NCBI RefSeq assembly: GCF_013170845.1
Contig: NZ_CP033367.1
Span: forward strand, 4,155,001 to 4,219,000
Source: Mesorhizobium loti R88b
Lineage (GTDB): Bacteria > Pseudomonadota > Alphaproteobacteria > Rhizobiales > Rhizobiaceae
Direction of reading: 5' to 3'
DNA: 64,000 nucleotides
The translations under genes were made by a program, and so were the position numbers. The notes beneath the pieces are model-generated. The model was not told where the DNA came from and made no database searches. It worked only from the letters and a program-made list of their open reading frames with translations. Positions 34,198 to 43,930 of this stretch are shown here, in pieces. Every line of letters starts with the position of its first letter. Within the stretch, counting starts at the first letter, position 1.

Positions 34198-35075
34198 GCG
34201 GAAACGCCTGCCGCCTTCGCCCGAGCCAGCAGCCGTTCGGCCAGCCGCAGATGCGGGCGGTCGAACATTTTTCCGTCAATGCCGACGACGCCGGAATTTC
34301 CCGCCGCTTCGAACGCCGCGACGATCGCCGCTGACTGTTTCACCGCCTCCGCTGAGGGTGTGAAGGCGGCGTTGATGAGAGGCACCTGATCGGGGTGGAT
34401 CGCCATCTTGCCGGTGAAGCCGTCGCGCTCGGCCTCAGTGCATTCCACGGCGAAGGCCGCCATGTCACGAAAATTCGGGAAAACGGTGTCGATCGCCGCG
34501 ACCTCAGCGGCTCCGGCCGCAAGGATGGTCGTCAGGCGAGCGTGGCGGAAGAGGTCGGTGTGGCGGCCGTGCTCGTCGCGGGCAGAGCGCGCGCCGATCG
34601 CGGCCGACAGGTCCTCCGCGCCCCAGGTGAGACCAGCGAGCCGTGCGCTTGCCCCGGCATAGGTCGCTGCGGCAAGCACACCGGCCGGCGTTTCGGTGAT
34701 GATCGGCAGGATTCTTGTCGCTCCATCGGCCAAGCCGTTCTGGGCCTCGTGAACCCTGAGCTTTGCCGAAAGGTGCTGGACGTCCTGGCCGCTGTTGGAT
34801 TTGGGCAGCATGATGCCGTCCGGCCTGGTTGGCACGAGCGCAGCCAAATCGTCATCGGTCAGCCCGGTCGACAGGTCGTTGACCCTGACGTAGATGGCTG
34901 AGCTGGTTTGCGCCCTGCGTTCTACGATGAAGCGCGCCGCGATGTCTCGTGCCTGCGCCTTGTTTTGCGGCGCCACGGAGTCCTCGAGGTCGACGATCAC
35001 CACGTCGGCGCCGGCGCCAAATCCCTTTTCCAGCTTGCGCTCGGAATCGCCGGGCACGAACAGCAGCGAGCGCAT
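34194..35075 (-). CDS. CitE-like CoA-ester lyase (HpcH/HpaI aldolase family)
   Basis: A 293-residue TIM-barrel enzyme starting MRSLLFVPGDSERKLEKG. The metal and CoA motifs VVIVDLEDSVAP, LPIITETPAGVLAA and LTWGAEDLSAAIGA mark the citrate-lyase-beta-like group that includes malyl-CoA/beta-methylmalyl-CoA lyase and (3S)-malyl-CoA thioesterase. Its start codon overlaps by one base (TGATG) the stop of a MaoC-type hydratase gene, so the two enzymes probably act in sequence on a CoA ester, as in the ethylmalonyl-CoA pathway. The exact substrate is inferred. The last four bases overlap the convergent channel gene. Confidence 0.88.
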   Translation of the reverse strand: MRSLLFVPGDSERKLEKGFGAGADVVIVDLEDSVAPQNKAQARDIAARFIVERRAQTSSAIYVRVNDLSTGLTDDDLAALVPTRPDGIMLPKSNSGQDVQHLSAKLRVHEAQNGLADGATRILPIITETPAGVLAAATYAGASARLAGLTWGAEDLSAAIGARSARDEHGRHTDLFRHARLTTILAAGAAEVAAIDTVFPNFRDMAAFAVECTEAERDGFTGKMAIHPDQVPLINAAFTPSAEAVKQSAAIVAAFEAAGNSGVVGIDGKMFDRPHLRLAERLLARAKAAGVSA

Positions 35076-35530
35076 CAGGCGGCCTTCTTCTTCAGCATCA
35101 TCGCTTGCCTGGTGCATTTGGCGACCAGATCGCCATTCTGGTTGTAGGCGCGGTGCTCGAACTCGACGATGCCGCGATCCGGCTTCGATTTGGACTCGCG
35201 CACTGAGATGACCGTGGTCTCGACACGAATGGTGTCGCCATGGAAAACCGGGTGCGGAAACACCGTTTCCTTCATGCCGAGATTGGCCACCGTCGTGCCG
35301 ACGGTGATGTCGTTGACCGAAATGCCGATCATCAGGCCGAGCGTGAACAGCGAGTTGACCAGCGGCTTGCCCCATTCGCTCTTGGCGGCAAAATCGAAGT
35401 CGATATGCAGCGGCTGCGGGTTCAGCGTCATCACCGAAAACAGCATGTTGTCGCTCTCGGTGACGGTTTTGCGCAGCGTGTGCTGGAAGACATGGCCGAC
35501 GACAAATTCCTCGAGATATAGCCCGGCCAT
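35075..35530 (-). CDS. MaoC-like acyl-CoA hydratase
   Basis: A 151-residue single hot-dog-fold hydratase starting MAGLYLEEFVVGHVFQHT, with AGGAGA upstream. The hydratase motif region is present as TESDNMLFSVMTLNPQPLHID, with the aspartate/histidine pair shifted as in the mesaconyl-CoA hydratase-like subgroup. It is translationally coupled to the CitE-like lyase downstream. Together they suggest hydration and cleavage of a C4 or C5 CoA ester; this is inference from the pairing. Confidence 0.85.
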   Translation of the reverse strand: MAGLYLEEFVVGHVFQHTLRKTVTESDNMLFSVMTLNPQPLHIDFDFAAKSEWGKPLVNSLFTLGLMIGISVNDITVGTTVANLGMKETVFPHPVFHGDTIRVETTVISVRESKSKPDRGIVEFEHRAYNQNGDLVAKCTRQAMMLKKKAA

Positions 35531-35684
35531 TTCTTGGTCTCCTGCGCTGATTGACGGTTGATAGGCGCTGCATCCGGCGCTCGCAAGCCAGTTAATGAAC
35601 ATGGTGAACCGTTCGTAAACCATTTCTGCCTACCGTCTTCAGCGGGGCCGGAAACCTTCCGGCAAGGGGCGTAAGCAGGCGGGC

Positions 35685-36809
35685 ATGGTTGTTGTTTCGC
35701 ATTTCCTGAAATGGATCTACACGGCAAGAGTGTCCGAGCGCGCCGCCGCGGCCAACGCGCTGGCCCGGGCCTACGTCAATTCCGAATTGCCGTTCGAGGA
35801 TCGCTGCGCTGCCGAGGCAGCGCTGACGCTGCTGCTCGACGATGCCTCGTCGAAAGTGCGGCTGGCGATGGCTGAAGCGCTCTCCATGAGCCACCATGCG
35901 CCGCTGCAGATCATCAGTGCGCTGGCGTCCGATCAGCCGGAGGTTGCCGGCGTCGTGCTGGCGCGCTCGCCGCTGCTGACCGATGCCGACCTGATCAATC
36001 GCGTGGCTGCGAGCCCGAAGGCGACGCAGAAGCTGATCGCCGACCGTCCTGTTGTCTCGATGGCGCTGTCGGCGGCGATCGCCGAGATCGGCGAGGCGGA
36101 AGCCTGCGCCGTCCTGCTCGCCAACAGCGGCGCTGACATCGCTTCGCTGAGCTTCCGCCGCATGGCCGAACGCCACGGGCATCTGCCGCTGGTGCGCGAG
36201 GGACTGATCTCGGATGTCAGACTGCCTGCCGACTGCCGGCATATGCTGCTCATCAAGCTCGGCGAGACATTGAAGACATCGCCGCTGGTCATGGCATTGA
36301 TGGGCGCCGCACGCGCCGAGCGCGTTATGCGCGACGCTTGCGTCAAGGCCTCGGTGACGCTGATCGAGGGTACGCGCCAGGAAGAACATGCCGCGCTGAT
36401 CGAACATCTGCGCCTACGCGGCGACCTCACCGCCAGCTTCCTCATCCGTACCATCGCCCATGGCAAAGTCGATTTCTTCGGCTCGGCGCTGGTCGCGCTC
36501 AGCCAGCAATCCGAACAAAGGGTGAGGGCGTTGCTGGCCGGCGGGCATGATGTCGCCTTGCAGGCGCTGTTCCGCAGCGCCGGCCTCGCCGCCGCCACGC
36601 ATGCCATCATCCTGCGCGCGCTGAAAATCTGGCGCGAGGTCGCCAACGGCAAGCGTGTTGCCGGCGTGCAGGAAGTCAGCTGGCTGATGCTCAAGGAAGT
36701 GGGTGGACAAGCCGCAGAAGGGGATCTTGCCGCCCTGATCAAGTCGATCCATCTCGACGCGCTGCGCGAGAATGCGCGTGGGCACGCACTGGCGATAGCG
36801 GCAGCCTAG
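35685..36809 (+). CDS. DUF2336 domain protein
   Basis: A 374-residue all-helical protein, predicted cytosolic, starting MVVVSHFLKWIYTARVSER. It has the short helical repeats of DUF2336 (AALTLLLDDASSKVRLAMAEAL, then ALASDQPEVAGVVLARSPLL, then further similar units), resembling HEAT-like or DUF2336 proteins of alphaproteobacteria. In some species such proteins are linked to signalling or cell-cycle control, but the role is not established. Its stop overlaps the stop of the convergent FUSC gene by four bases. Confidence 0.8.
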   Translation: MVVVSHFLKWIYTARVSERAAAANALARAYVNSELPFEDRCAAEAALTLLLDDASSKVRLAMAEALSMSHHAPLQIISALASDQPEVAGVVLARSPLLTDADLINRVAASPKATQKLIADRPVVSMALSAAIAEIGEAEACAVLLANSGADIASLSFRRMAERHGHLPLVREGLISDVRLPADCRHMLLIKLGETLKTSPLVMALMGAARAERVMRDACVKASVTLIEGTRQEEHAALIEHLRLRGDLTASFLIRTIAHGKVDFFGSALVALSQQSEQRVRALLAGGHDVALQALFRSAGLAAATHAIILRALKIWREVANGKRVAGVQEVSWLMLKEVGGQAAEGDLAALIKSIHLDALRENARGHALAIAAA

Positions 36810-38899
36810 CCTTTATCCCTCGCAAAAAAATCCGGAAAATCCTCTATCGCGGCGGCGATGATGCGCAATGACGCCGCGATCTGCAGCACGTCGCCGGTGG
36901 TGTTTCGCTGGGCGATGGTCGCCGCATATTGGCGGGCGACGGCGACGGTCGCTGTCTGCGGATCGCCAGGGGCGCGGAAGAGCAGTTCGCGCGCCAGGCC
37001 CCTTAGGAAATTGGCAATCGAAAGCGCGGTTTCGGACGGAACGGCATGCGCCTGTTGCGCCTCGCGCAGCCGCAGGATTTCCAGGCCGACTGTAACGGCG
37101 GCGACGCCGCCGCCCAGGACCGCATCGCCCTTGCTGCCGGAATTCTGCACCAGCGGCATCAGCTGGTTGACCCGATCATAGGCGAGGCTCTCGAAGGCCG
37201 AACGTCTCGGCACGCGCTCATGCAGGCAAAGCCGCGCCAGATCCTCGCGCATGGCGCGCACGATGCGATTGGCCGCCAGCCACGGATCGGCGGGCAGCAC
37301 CAGGATGAAGACGCCAATCGCCAGCAAGATACCAACCAGCACCGATGCCGAGCCGGCGAAGAACGGGCCGGGATCATAGGTCATCGCCTGATGCGGGCTG
37401 AGGAAAGCGAGGAAGTTGATGGCAAAGGCCGTGGCTACGCCGACATAGCGCGGATTGGCCATGCCCAGCGCCGTTGGCACCAGGATCGGCACGACAAACA
37501 GGACGAACCAGCCGAAGCCGGGCAGGGCAGGCAACGCGATCTGGCCGACCAGAAAGGCAAAGGGCAAAGCCAGTAGCGTTCCCTTGAAGAAGCCCCAGGA
37601 CACCTGCACCGGATCGGGGCGAGCGGCGAAAAGGCTGGATACGACGGCAACGAGAATGACCGTGCCCGCCGCTTCCGACCATTTCGTCGTCAACCAGAAG
37701 GCCGCGACCAGCAAGGTGGTGAGAGCAGCGCGCACGGCATTGCGCGATGCGCCGGGGTAGTCTCGGTGCACCACCAGAGCTGGCTGCCTGCTGCCTCGAA
37801 CCGGGCGCGTGACGGGAGCGCGCAAGGCGTCGAGACCACGCAGCACCTGCTTGAAGGCCTCGGCGAAATCGGCAGCGATGGTGAGACGGGTGATGGTGCC
37901 GACCCTGTCGTCGCCCTGGTCGACCGAGGCATCGGGAATTTGCCGGGCCTTGGCCGAGATCGCGTCGAGCCGTGTCACCCAGGGGGCGGTGTCGTCCAAC
38001 GCGCCCGGCTTCGTCGCCAGTTCACTGACAAGGCTATGCAACTCCGAGCGCACCGGTATGAGTGCTGCATTTTTGGGCGCTGCGTGCGAATGCAGCGCGC
38101 GTGCCGCCGACAGCGCAGAGAGAAGTTGTCCGATGGTGCGCCGGACCGGATGGGCGCGTGGCGCGAAACTCGGGGCTTCCAGCCTGGCATAGGCGCGCAT
38201 CTCGCCAAGCGTCTGGGTGTCGGCGACCAGTTTTCGGTGCAAGCCGGCGAGCGTTGCCGGATCACCGCCGGAAAAAGCGCCGCTGGCATAGGTGGCAAGA
38301 TCGAGGATGCTGCGCTTCAACCGCGAGATGATGGCGTCGGCCGCCAGCTTCGGCAGGATCAGCCGGCTGGTCACGCCGGCACAGACAATGCCGAGCACGA
38401 TTTCCGCGCAGCGGGCGACCGCAAGGTCGACGACGAGATGTGGCTGTCCGAAGGCCGGCAGGCCGATGATCATCGCGGTGTAGCCGGCAAGGGCAGCACC
38501 ATAGGCTTCGGGATTGCGCAGCAGTGACGAGACGAAGGTGCAAATCCCGATCCAGACGGCAAGCACGGTCACCAGCACCCATGGGTTGGTGCCGAACACC
38601 GTGGTGATGCCGATCGCCGCGATGCCGCCGACCAGCGTGCCGAGCAACCGGTAAAAGCCCTTCGCCAGCACCATACCGGCGACCGGCTGGGCGACGATGA
38701 ACACCGTCATCATGGCCCATTGCGGGTGATCAAGTTTCAGGACGTAGGCGGCGAGAAGTGCGATCAGGCCGGCTGAGACCGTGCGAAGTGCGAAAATCCA
38801 GTCCGAGCGCGTCGGCTGCGTCAGCCCCGCCAAACTCGCCTCGAAATAGCCCTTCAGCCGCGCCCAGGTCACATGCTGGTCTCCATATCGGAAGCGCAA
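36806..38899 (-). CDS. FUSC-family inner-membrane protein
   Basis: A 697-residue protein with two blocks of transmembrane helices (about residues 30-180 and 380-530), each followed by a soluble helical part. This is the duplicated layout of the FUSC/AaeB-like family implicated in export of aromatic acids or similar compounds. Marks include RTVSAGLIALLAAYVLKLDHPQWAMMTVFIVAQP, with its PxWAxxT-like region. It lies 17 bases after parE on the same strand. Substrate unknown. No AaeA-like adaptor gene is adjacent. Confidence 0.82.
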   Translation of the reverse strand: MRFRYGDQHVTWARLKGYFEASLAGLTQPTRSDWIFALRTVSAGLIALLAAYVLKLDHPQWAMMTVFIVAQPVAGMVLAKGFYRLLGTLVGGIAAIGITTVFGTNPWVLVTVLAVWIGICTFVSSLLRNPEAYGAALAGYTAMIIGLPAFGQPHLVVDLAVARCAEIVLGIVCAGVTSRLILPKLAADAIISRLKRSILDLATYASGAFSGGDPATLAGLHRKLVADTQTLGEMRAYARLEAPSFAPRAHPVRRTIGQLLSALSAARALHSHAAPKNAALIPVRSELHSLVSELATKPGALDDTAPWVTRLDAISAKARQIPDASVDQGDDRVGTITRLTIAADFAEAFKQVLRGLDALRAPVTRPVRGSRQPALVVHRDYPGASRNAVRAALTTLLVAAFWLTTKWSEAAGTVILVAVVSSLFAARPDPVQVSWGFFKGTLLALPFAFLVGQIALPALPGFGWFVLFVVPILVPTALGMANPRYVGVATAFAINFLAFLSPHQAMTYDPGPFFAGSASVLVGILLAIGVFILVLPADPWLAANRIVRAMREDLARLCLHERVPRRSAFESLAYDRVNQLMPLVQNSGSKGDAVLGGGVAAVTVGLEILRLREAQQAHAVPSETALSIANFLRGLARELLFRAPGDPQTATVAVARQYAATIAQRNTTGDVLQIAASLRIIAAAIEDFPDFFARDKG

Positions 38900-38916
38900 G
38901 CTAAACTGGCCAGCGG

Positions 38917-40980
38917 CTAGATATCCAGCACTTCCGTTGCGGCGAATTCGGCGCGTTCCTGGATGAAGCGGAAGCGGGCTTCCGGCTTGGTGCCCATCAG
39001 CTCATCGACCCTGTCCTTGGTGGCTGAATCGATTTCGTTCACATCGACCCTGAGTAGGGTGCGCTTCCGCGGATCCATGGTGGTCTCCTTGAGCTGCGCG
39101 GCCATCATCTCGCCCAGTCCCTTGAAGCGGCCAAGCTCGACCTTGCCGCGCCCGGTGAATTCGGTGCGCAGAAGCTCATCCTTGTGCGCATCGTCACGGG
39201 CATAGGCAACCTTGCCGCCTTGCCGGATCGAGTAAAGCGGCGGCACCGCCAGATAGAGATGGCCGCCGCGCACCAGCGCCGGCATCTCCTGGTAGAAGAA
39301 GGTGATCAAAAGTGAGGCGATGTGGGCGCCGTCGACGTCGGCGTCGGTCATGATGATCACCCGGTCGTAGCGCAGATCCTCGTCGCGGTACTTCGTGCGC
39401 GTGCCGCAGCCGAGCGCCTGGATCAGGTCCGATATCTGCTGGTTGGCGGCCAGCTTGTCGTTGCCGGCGCTGGCGACGTTGAGGATTTTTCCGCGCAGCG
39501 GCAACACGGCCTGGCTGGCACGGTCGCGCGCCTGCTTGGCCGAGCCGCCGGCCGAGTCACCTTCGACGATGAAGAGTTCAGCGCCTGCAGCCGCATTCTG
39601 CGTGCAGTCGGCGAGCTTGCCCGGCAGGCGCAGCTTGCGCACCGCGCTTTTTCGCGACACTTCCTTTTCCTGGCGTCGGCGCACCCGCTCGTCGGCGCGC
39701 GCGATCACCCATTCGAGCAGCTTCGAGGCTTCTTGTGGATTGTCGGCCAGCCAATGGTCGAAGGGATCGCGGATCGCTGTCTCGACAATGCGGATCGCCT
39801 CGATCGTTGCCAGCCTGTCCTTGGTCTGGCCGACGAACTCCGGCTCGCGGATGAACACCGAAAGCATGCCCGCCGCCGAGATCATGACGTCTTCCGAGGT
39901 GACGATCGAGGCTCGCTTGTTACCGACAAGGTCGGCATAGGCGCGAAGCCCGCGCGTCAGCACGTTGCGGAAGCCGGCCTCATGCGTGCCGCCTTCGCCG
40001 GTCGGGATGGTGTTGCAGTAGGAATTCACAAAGCCGTCGCCGCCGAACCAGGTCACCGCCCATTCCAGTGAGCCATGGCCGCCCTGCTTCTCGCTCTTGC
40101 CGGCGAAGATTTCGCGGGTGACCTGGAAGTCATCGCCCAGTGATGCCTTCAGATAATCCTTCAGGCCGCCCGGGAAATGGAATGCTGCCTTGGCCGGCGT
40201 CTGGTCCTTTTCCTTGATCAGCGATGGATCGCAGGTCCAGCGGATTTCGACACCGCCGAACAGATAGGCTTTCGACCGCGTCATGCGGTAGAGCCGGGCC
40301 GGCTCGAACGCCGCACCCTTGCCGAAGATCTGCTCGTCGGGATGGAAGCGGATTTTTGTGCCGCGGCGGTTGTGAACCTCGCCAAGCTGCTCCAGGCCGG
40401 TCACTGGAACGCCGCGCGAAAAACGCTGGCGATAAAGCTGGCGGCCGCGTGCGACCTCGACCTCGAGATGGTCCGACAGCGCATTGACGACGGACACGCC
40501 GACGCCGTGCAGGCCGCCCGAGGTCTCGTAGACCTTGGAGTCGAATTTACCGCCCGAATGCAGCGTCGTCATGATCACTTCGAGCGCCGGCTTCTTGAAT
40601 TTCGGATGCGGGTCGACCGGAATGCCGCGGCCATTGTCGGTGACGGCAAGATAGCCGTCGGCCGAAAGCTCGACGTCGATGAAGGTGGCATGGCCGGCGA
40701 CCGCCTCGTCCATCGAATTGTCGATGACTTCGGCGAACAGATGGTGCATCGCCTTGTCGTCGGTGCCGCCAATATACATGCCGGGCCGGCGGCGCACCGG
40801 CTCCAGCCCTTCGAGCACCTCGATGTCGGCGGCGCTATAGCCCTCGCTGCCATCCTTGGTCGCGGCAGGACGCTTGGCAGCCTGCACCAGCGGATCCGCC
40901 GGACGTGCCGGCGTGCGGGCCGGCTGCGGCTCCTTGCCCAGATTGCCGAAGAGATCGTTGTTGTCGTCCATGCCTGCCAT
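38917..40980 (-). CDS. parE: DNA topoisomerase IV subunit B
   Basis: A 687-residue GyrB/ParE-family ATPase subunit that decatenates daughter chromosomes together with ParC. The GHKL ATPase motifs are seen: EVIDNSMDEAVAGHA, VTDNGRGIPVD, HGVGVSVVNALS. The TOPRIM part has FIVEGDSAGGSAKQARD, PLRGKILNV and IMTDADVDGAHI. The QALGCG insert and the length favour ParE over GyrB. An internal ATG three codons later (MDDNND) is possible. parC is not in the window. Confidence 0.95.
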   Translation of the reverse strand: MAGMDDNNDLFGNLGKEPQPARTPARPADPLVQAAKRPAATKDGSEGYSAADIEVLEGLEPVRRRPGMYIGGTDDKAMHHLFAEVIDNSMDEAVAGHATFIDVELSADGYLAVTDNGRGIPVDPHPKFKKPALEVIMTTLHSGGKFDSKVYETSGGLHGVGVSVVNALSDHLEVEVARGRQLYRQRFSRGVPVTGLEQLGEVHNRRGTKIRFHPDEQIFGKGAAFEPARLYRMTRSKAYLFGGVEIRWTCDPSLIKEKDQTPAKAAFHFPGGLKDYLKASLGDDFQVTREIFAGKSEKQGGHGSLEWAVTWFGGDGFVNSYCNTIPTGEGGTHEAGFRNVLTRGLRAYADLVGNKRASIVTSEDVMISAAGMLSVFIREPEFVGQTKDRLATIEAIRIVETAIRDPFDHWLADNPQEASKLLEWVIARADERVRRRQEKEVSRKSAVRKLRLPGKLADCTQNAAAGAELFIVEGDSAGGSAKQARDRASQAVLPLRGKILNVASAGNDKLAANQQISDLIQALGCGTRTKYRDEDLRYDRVIIMTDADVDGAHIASLLITFFYQEMPALVRGGHLYLAVPPLYSIRQGGKVAYARDDAHKDELLRTEFTGRGKVELGRFKGLGEMMAAQLKETTMDPRKRTLLRVDVNEIDSATKDRVDELMGTKPEARFRFIQERAEFAATEVLDI

Positions 40981-41208
40981 CGGGTCCGATGCTGCGAATC
41001 ACCCGTCGATACTGCCACGCTTTGCGGCGCCAGGCGACGGAGGTTCCTGTTACGTTCGGGGATTTGACCCCTCATATCCTAAAACCATTCGATAACCAAG
41101 CGGGCGGAAATAGGTCTGAGACCGCCGTTCTGCATTCCTGATTCTTTAACAAAGCGGCCTAGCGTGAGCCCAACATAACAAGAGACGACGGGCATCAGGG
41201 GTTTCGGC

Positions 41209-42141
41209 GTGAGGGGCAAGGCCATAACGATGATCGGCATCGCCGCCGTTTTCGGCGCGATCTCGATCTTTGCCGCGGATTTCTGGGTCAAGAGCCAGGC
41301 CAAGGCCGATGCCGGGGAGAAAACGGCGTCGATACCCGCTCCCGCCGCGCCCAGGATTGAGTTCAAGACCATCGTGGTGGCAAACGCGCCTTTGCGCTAC
41401 GGCATGGAACTCGACCGCGCCAAGCTGGTTGAAATCCCGTGGCCGCAGGATTCCCTGCCGCAAGGTGCCTTTCCCACCATCGATGGATTGCTCGGCGAAG
41501 GCAGCCGCGTCGTGCTGTCGCCGATCGACGTCAACGAACCGGTGCTGCTGACCAAGCTGTCGGGGCCGAACGGGCGCGCAACGCTTTCCAACATGATGAC
41601 GCCAGGAATGCGGGCGGTCACCATCCGCACCGACGAGATCGCCGGTGTCGGCGGCTTCGTCACGCCGGGCGACCGCGTCGATGTCGTGCTGACGCGCGAT
41701 GCCGGCGAAATCCAGGAAGTCGCCAAGAACGCGCAAGGCGCCGCCGGTTCGACCATCACTTCCGAGATTGTCGTAGCCGATGCCAAGGTGCTGAGTGTCG
41801 GCCAGGGCGCCGACGAGCGCCAGACGACGCCGCAGGTGACCAATTCCGTGACCATCGAGGTGACGACCGAAGGCGCGCAGAAAGTGGCGCTTGCCCGCAC
41901 CGTCGGCACGCTGTCGCTGTCGCTTCGCTCCGCCAGTGAAGGCGGCGATGGCAAGAACGGCGTCACCACCATCTCCTCCTTCGGCGGATCGGTGGCGGCC
42001 AAGGCCGAGGCCGCGGCCGGCTCGCTGTTCGGCGCCATGACCAAGGAGCCGGAGAAGCCGAAATTCAAGACAATCATCGTGACGCGCGGCACGAAGGCCG
42101 AGGAATATCAGGTTCCCGCGCGGGACCAGAACCAGAAGTAA
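41209..42141 (+). CDS. cpaB: Flp pilus assembly protein CpaB/RcpC
   Basis: A 310-residue periplasmic protein with an N-terminal membrane helix (ITMIGIAAVFGAISIFAAD) and a SAF/CpaB domain (VVVANAPLRYGMELDRAKLVEI, then VNEPVLLTKLSG). It is thought to bind peptidoglycan and connect to the secretin in the Tad apparatus. GTG at 41209 has AGGGG upstream; an ATG at 41230 is also possible. First gene of the Tad locus, 228 bases from the divergent parE. Neither pilin nor cpaA precedes it. Confidence 0.92.
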   Translation: MRGKAITMIGIAAVFGAISIFAADFWVKSQAKADAGEKTASIPAPAAPRIEFKTIVVANAPLRYGMELDRAKLVEIPWPQDSLPQGAFPTIDGLLGEGSRVVLSPIDVNEPVLLTKLSGPNGRATLSNMMTPGMRAVTIRTDEIAGVGGFVTPGDRVDVVLTRDAGEIQEVAKNAQGAAGSTITSEIVVADAKVLSVGQGADERQTTPQVTNSVTIEVTTEGAQKVALARTVGTLSLSLRSASEGGDGKNGVTTISSFGGSVAAKAEAAAGSLFGAMTKEPEKPKFKTIIVTRGTKAEEYQVPARDQNQK

Positions 42142-42171
42142 AGGCCGGTGGGGACCGGGCGGGACGGGACA

Positions 42172-43623
42172 ATGCTGATGCGTAGCCTATATCGAATGAC
42201 GGACCGGTCGCGCATCACGCGCGCCCTGGCGATGGCGGTTGCACTGGCCGCGAGCGGCACGCTTGCCTTGCCCAGCGCGGCCAGGGCGGACAATGACGTC
42301 GTCTATGTCTCGTCGACCAAGAATGCGTCGATCAAGGTCGCCAAGGGCAAGCCCAAGACGATCGTGACAAGTGCTGCCTTCTACCAGATCGTCATCGGCG
42401 ATCCTGATATCGCCAACGTCAACCCGCTGACCGATAAATCCTTCTATGTGCTGGGCAACAATCTCGGCACCACCGGCATCGCGCTGTTCGACGAGAAAAA
42501 GCAGCTCGTTGGCACCGTCGACATCGAGGTGACGCTCGACACTGATCAACTGGCCAGCACCATCCGCGCCAGCGTGCCGGACGCCAAGATCAAGGTCGGC
42601 TCGGCCAATGGCCGTGTCGTGCTGTCGGGCGAGGCGGATGACGCGGTCGCCGCCGAAAAGGCGAACCAGATCGCCACGCGCTTTTCCGGCAAAGAGGACG
42701 TGATCAACTCGGTCAACATCTCGTCGTCGCAGCAGGTCCAGCTCAATGTTCGCTTCGTCGAGATCAACCGCCAGGCGGGGCAGGACCTCGGCGCCAAATA
42801 CAGCGCCAATTTCGCCTATGGCCTCGGTGGGCGTAGTGTCGTGCTGAACCCGGATGGGGCGTCGGTGCCGACGGCGGGTACAGGCGAGATCATCGGCAGC
42901 CTGCTGTCGAATGGCGTGTCCATCGATATCGCCGTCAAGGCGCTGGAGGAACGCGGCCTCGCCCGGATGCTGGCCGAGCCCAACCTGATCGCCCGCTCCG
43001 GCCAGACGGCAAGTTTCCTGGCCGGGGGTGAATTCCCGATCCCGGTTTCGGAGGACAACGGCAAGATCTCCGTCACCTACAAGAAATACGGCGTCAGTCT
43101 GGACTTCACGCCGACCGTGCTCAAGGACGGGCTGGTCAGCCTCGACATCGCCCCGGAAGTCTCTTCGATCGACGCGTCGGCGTCATACAACATCGGCAAC
43201 ATCTCCGTGCCGGGCTTCATCGTGCGGCGTGCCAAAACGTCGGTCGACCTGAAGAACGGCCAGAGCTTCATGATCGCAGGGCTGCTGCAGACACAAAACG
43301 ACGTCACCACGTCGCGCATCCCCGGCCTCGGCAAGATGCCCGTTCTTGGACCGCTGTTCTCGTCGAAATCCTACCAGCGGCGCGAGACCGACCTGGTCAT
43401 CCTCGTCACGCCCTATCTGGTCAAGCCGGTCGATCCGTCGAAGAAAATGGTCGAGCCCACCGATGGCACGCAGCCGCCCAGCAATGCCGACTACTTCCTC
43501 AACAACACCGAGGAAGTGAAGGCGTCGGACACCAGCCGCGCGCTGGCGCTGGCCGATGGTAGTGCCGCACGGGCCGCTCCCACCACCACGGTCGGGCATT
43601 TCCTCGACCTGCCGAAGGACTGA
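42172..43623 (+). CDS. cpaC: Tad secretin CpaC/RcpA
   Basis: About 483 residues with a signal peptide (residues near 15-35, LAMAVALAASGTLAL then PSAARA). An N-terminal BON/pilus-secretin domain (SIKVAKGKPKTIVTSAAFYQIVIGDPDIANV) and a C-terminal secretin core (VQLNVRFVEINRQAG, EERGLARMLAEPNLIARSGQTASFLAGGEFPIPV, SLDIAPEVSSID, TDLVILVTPYLVKP) are clear. It forms the outer-membrane channel for the Flp pilus. Several ATG codons near the start are possible; I use 42172. Confidence 0.93.
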   Translation: MLMRSLYRMTDRSRITRALAMAVALAASGTLALPSAARADNDVVYVSSTKNASIKVAKGKPKTIVTSAAFYQIVIGDPDIANVNPLTDKSFYVLGNNLGTTGIALFDEKKQLVGTVDIEVTLDTDQLASTIRASVPDAKIKVGSANGRVVLSGEADDAVAAEKANQIATRFSGKEDVINSVNISSSQQVQLNVRFVEINRQAGQDLGAKYSANFAYGLGGRSVVLNPDGASVPTAGTGEIIGSLLSNGVSIDIAVKALEERGLARMLAEPNLIARSGQTASFLAGGEFPIPVSEDNGKISVTYKKYGVSLDFTPTVLKDGLVSLDIAPEVSSIDASASYNIGNISVPGFIVRRAKTSVDLKNGQSFMIAGLLQTQNDVTTSRIPGLGKMPVLGPLFSSKSYQRRETDLVILVTPYLVKPVDPSKKMVEPTDGTQPPSNADYFLNNTEEVKASDTSRALALADGSAARAAPTTTVGHFLDLPKD

Positions 43624-43627
43624 AGCC

Positions 43628-43897
43628 ATGCGTCTGGTCCTGAGATCGAGCATTACCCTGCTTCTTGCCGGTTTGGCCGGCGGCTGCACCAGCGACGATT
43701 ACACACGCAGCGAAGGGGTGACGACCGGCGCCGGCAACGCCCAGGCCGCCAACACCGCCATGCAGATGGTCGACCCGTGGAAATACGGCGTCCAGAACAC
43801 CAGGCTTCTCGTGCCTGCCAAGTCTGGCAATGCTGGACCCGTCACGCCCGATCAGGCTGCGGGCGCGAAGGCATCGCAGGCAAGCACCGAAAACTGA
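43628..43897 (+). CDS. Short CpaD-like lipoprotein
   Basis: An 89-residue lipoprotein (lipobox LAGLAGGC) starting four bases after the cpaC stop. A conserved-looking segment, AANTAMQMVDPWKYGVQNTR, follows. It occupies the position of cpaD but is less than half the usual length of about 200-230 residues, and lacks most of that family. It could be a reduced pilus lipoprotein that assists the secretin. The identification rests on location and lipobox more than on similarity. Confidence 0.65.
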   Translation: MRLVLRSSITLLLAGLAGGCTSDDYTRSEGVTTGAGNAQAANTAMQMVDPWKYGVQNTRLLVPAKSGNAGPVTPDQAAGAKASQASTEN

Positions 43898-43930
43898 TCC
43901 ACAAGGCGATCGACCTGACAGGCGGCGAAA

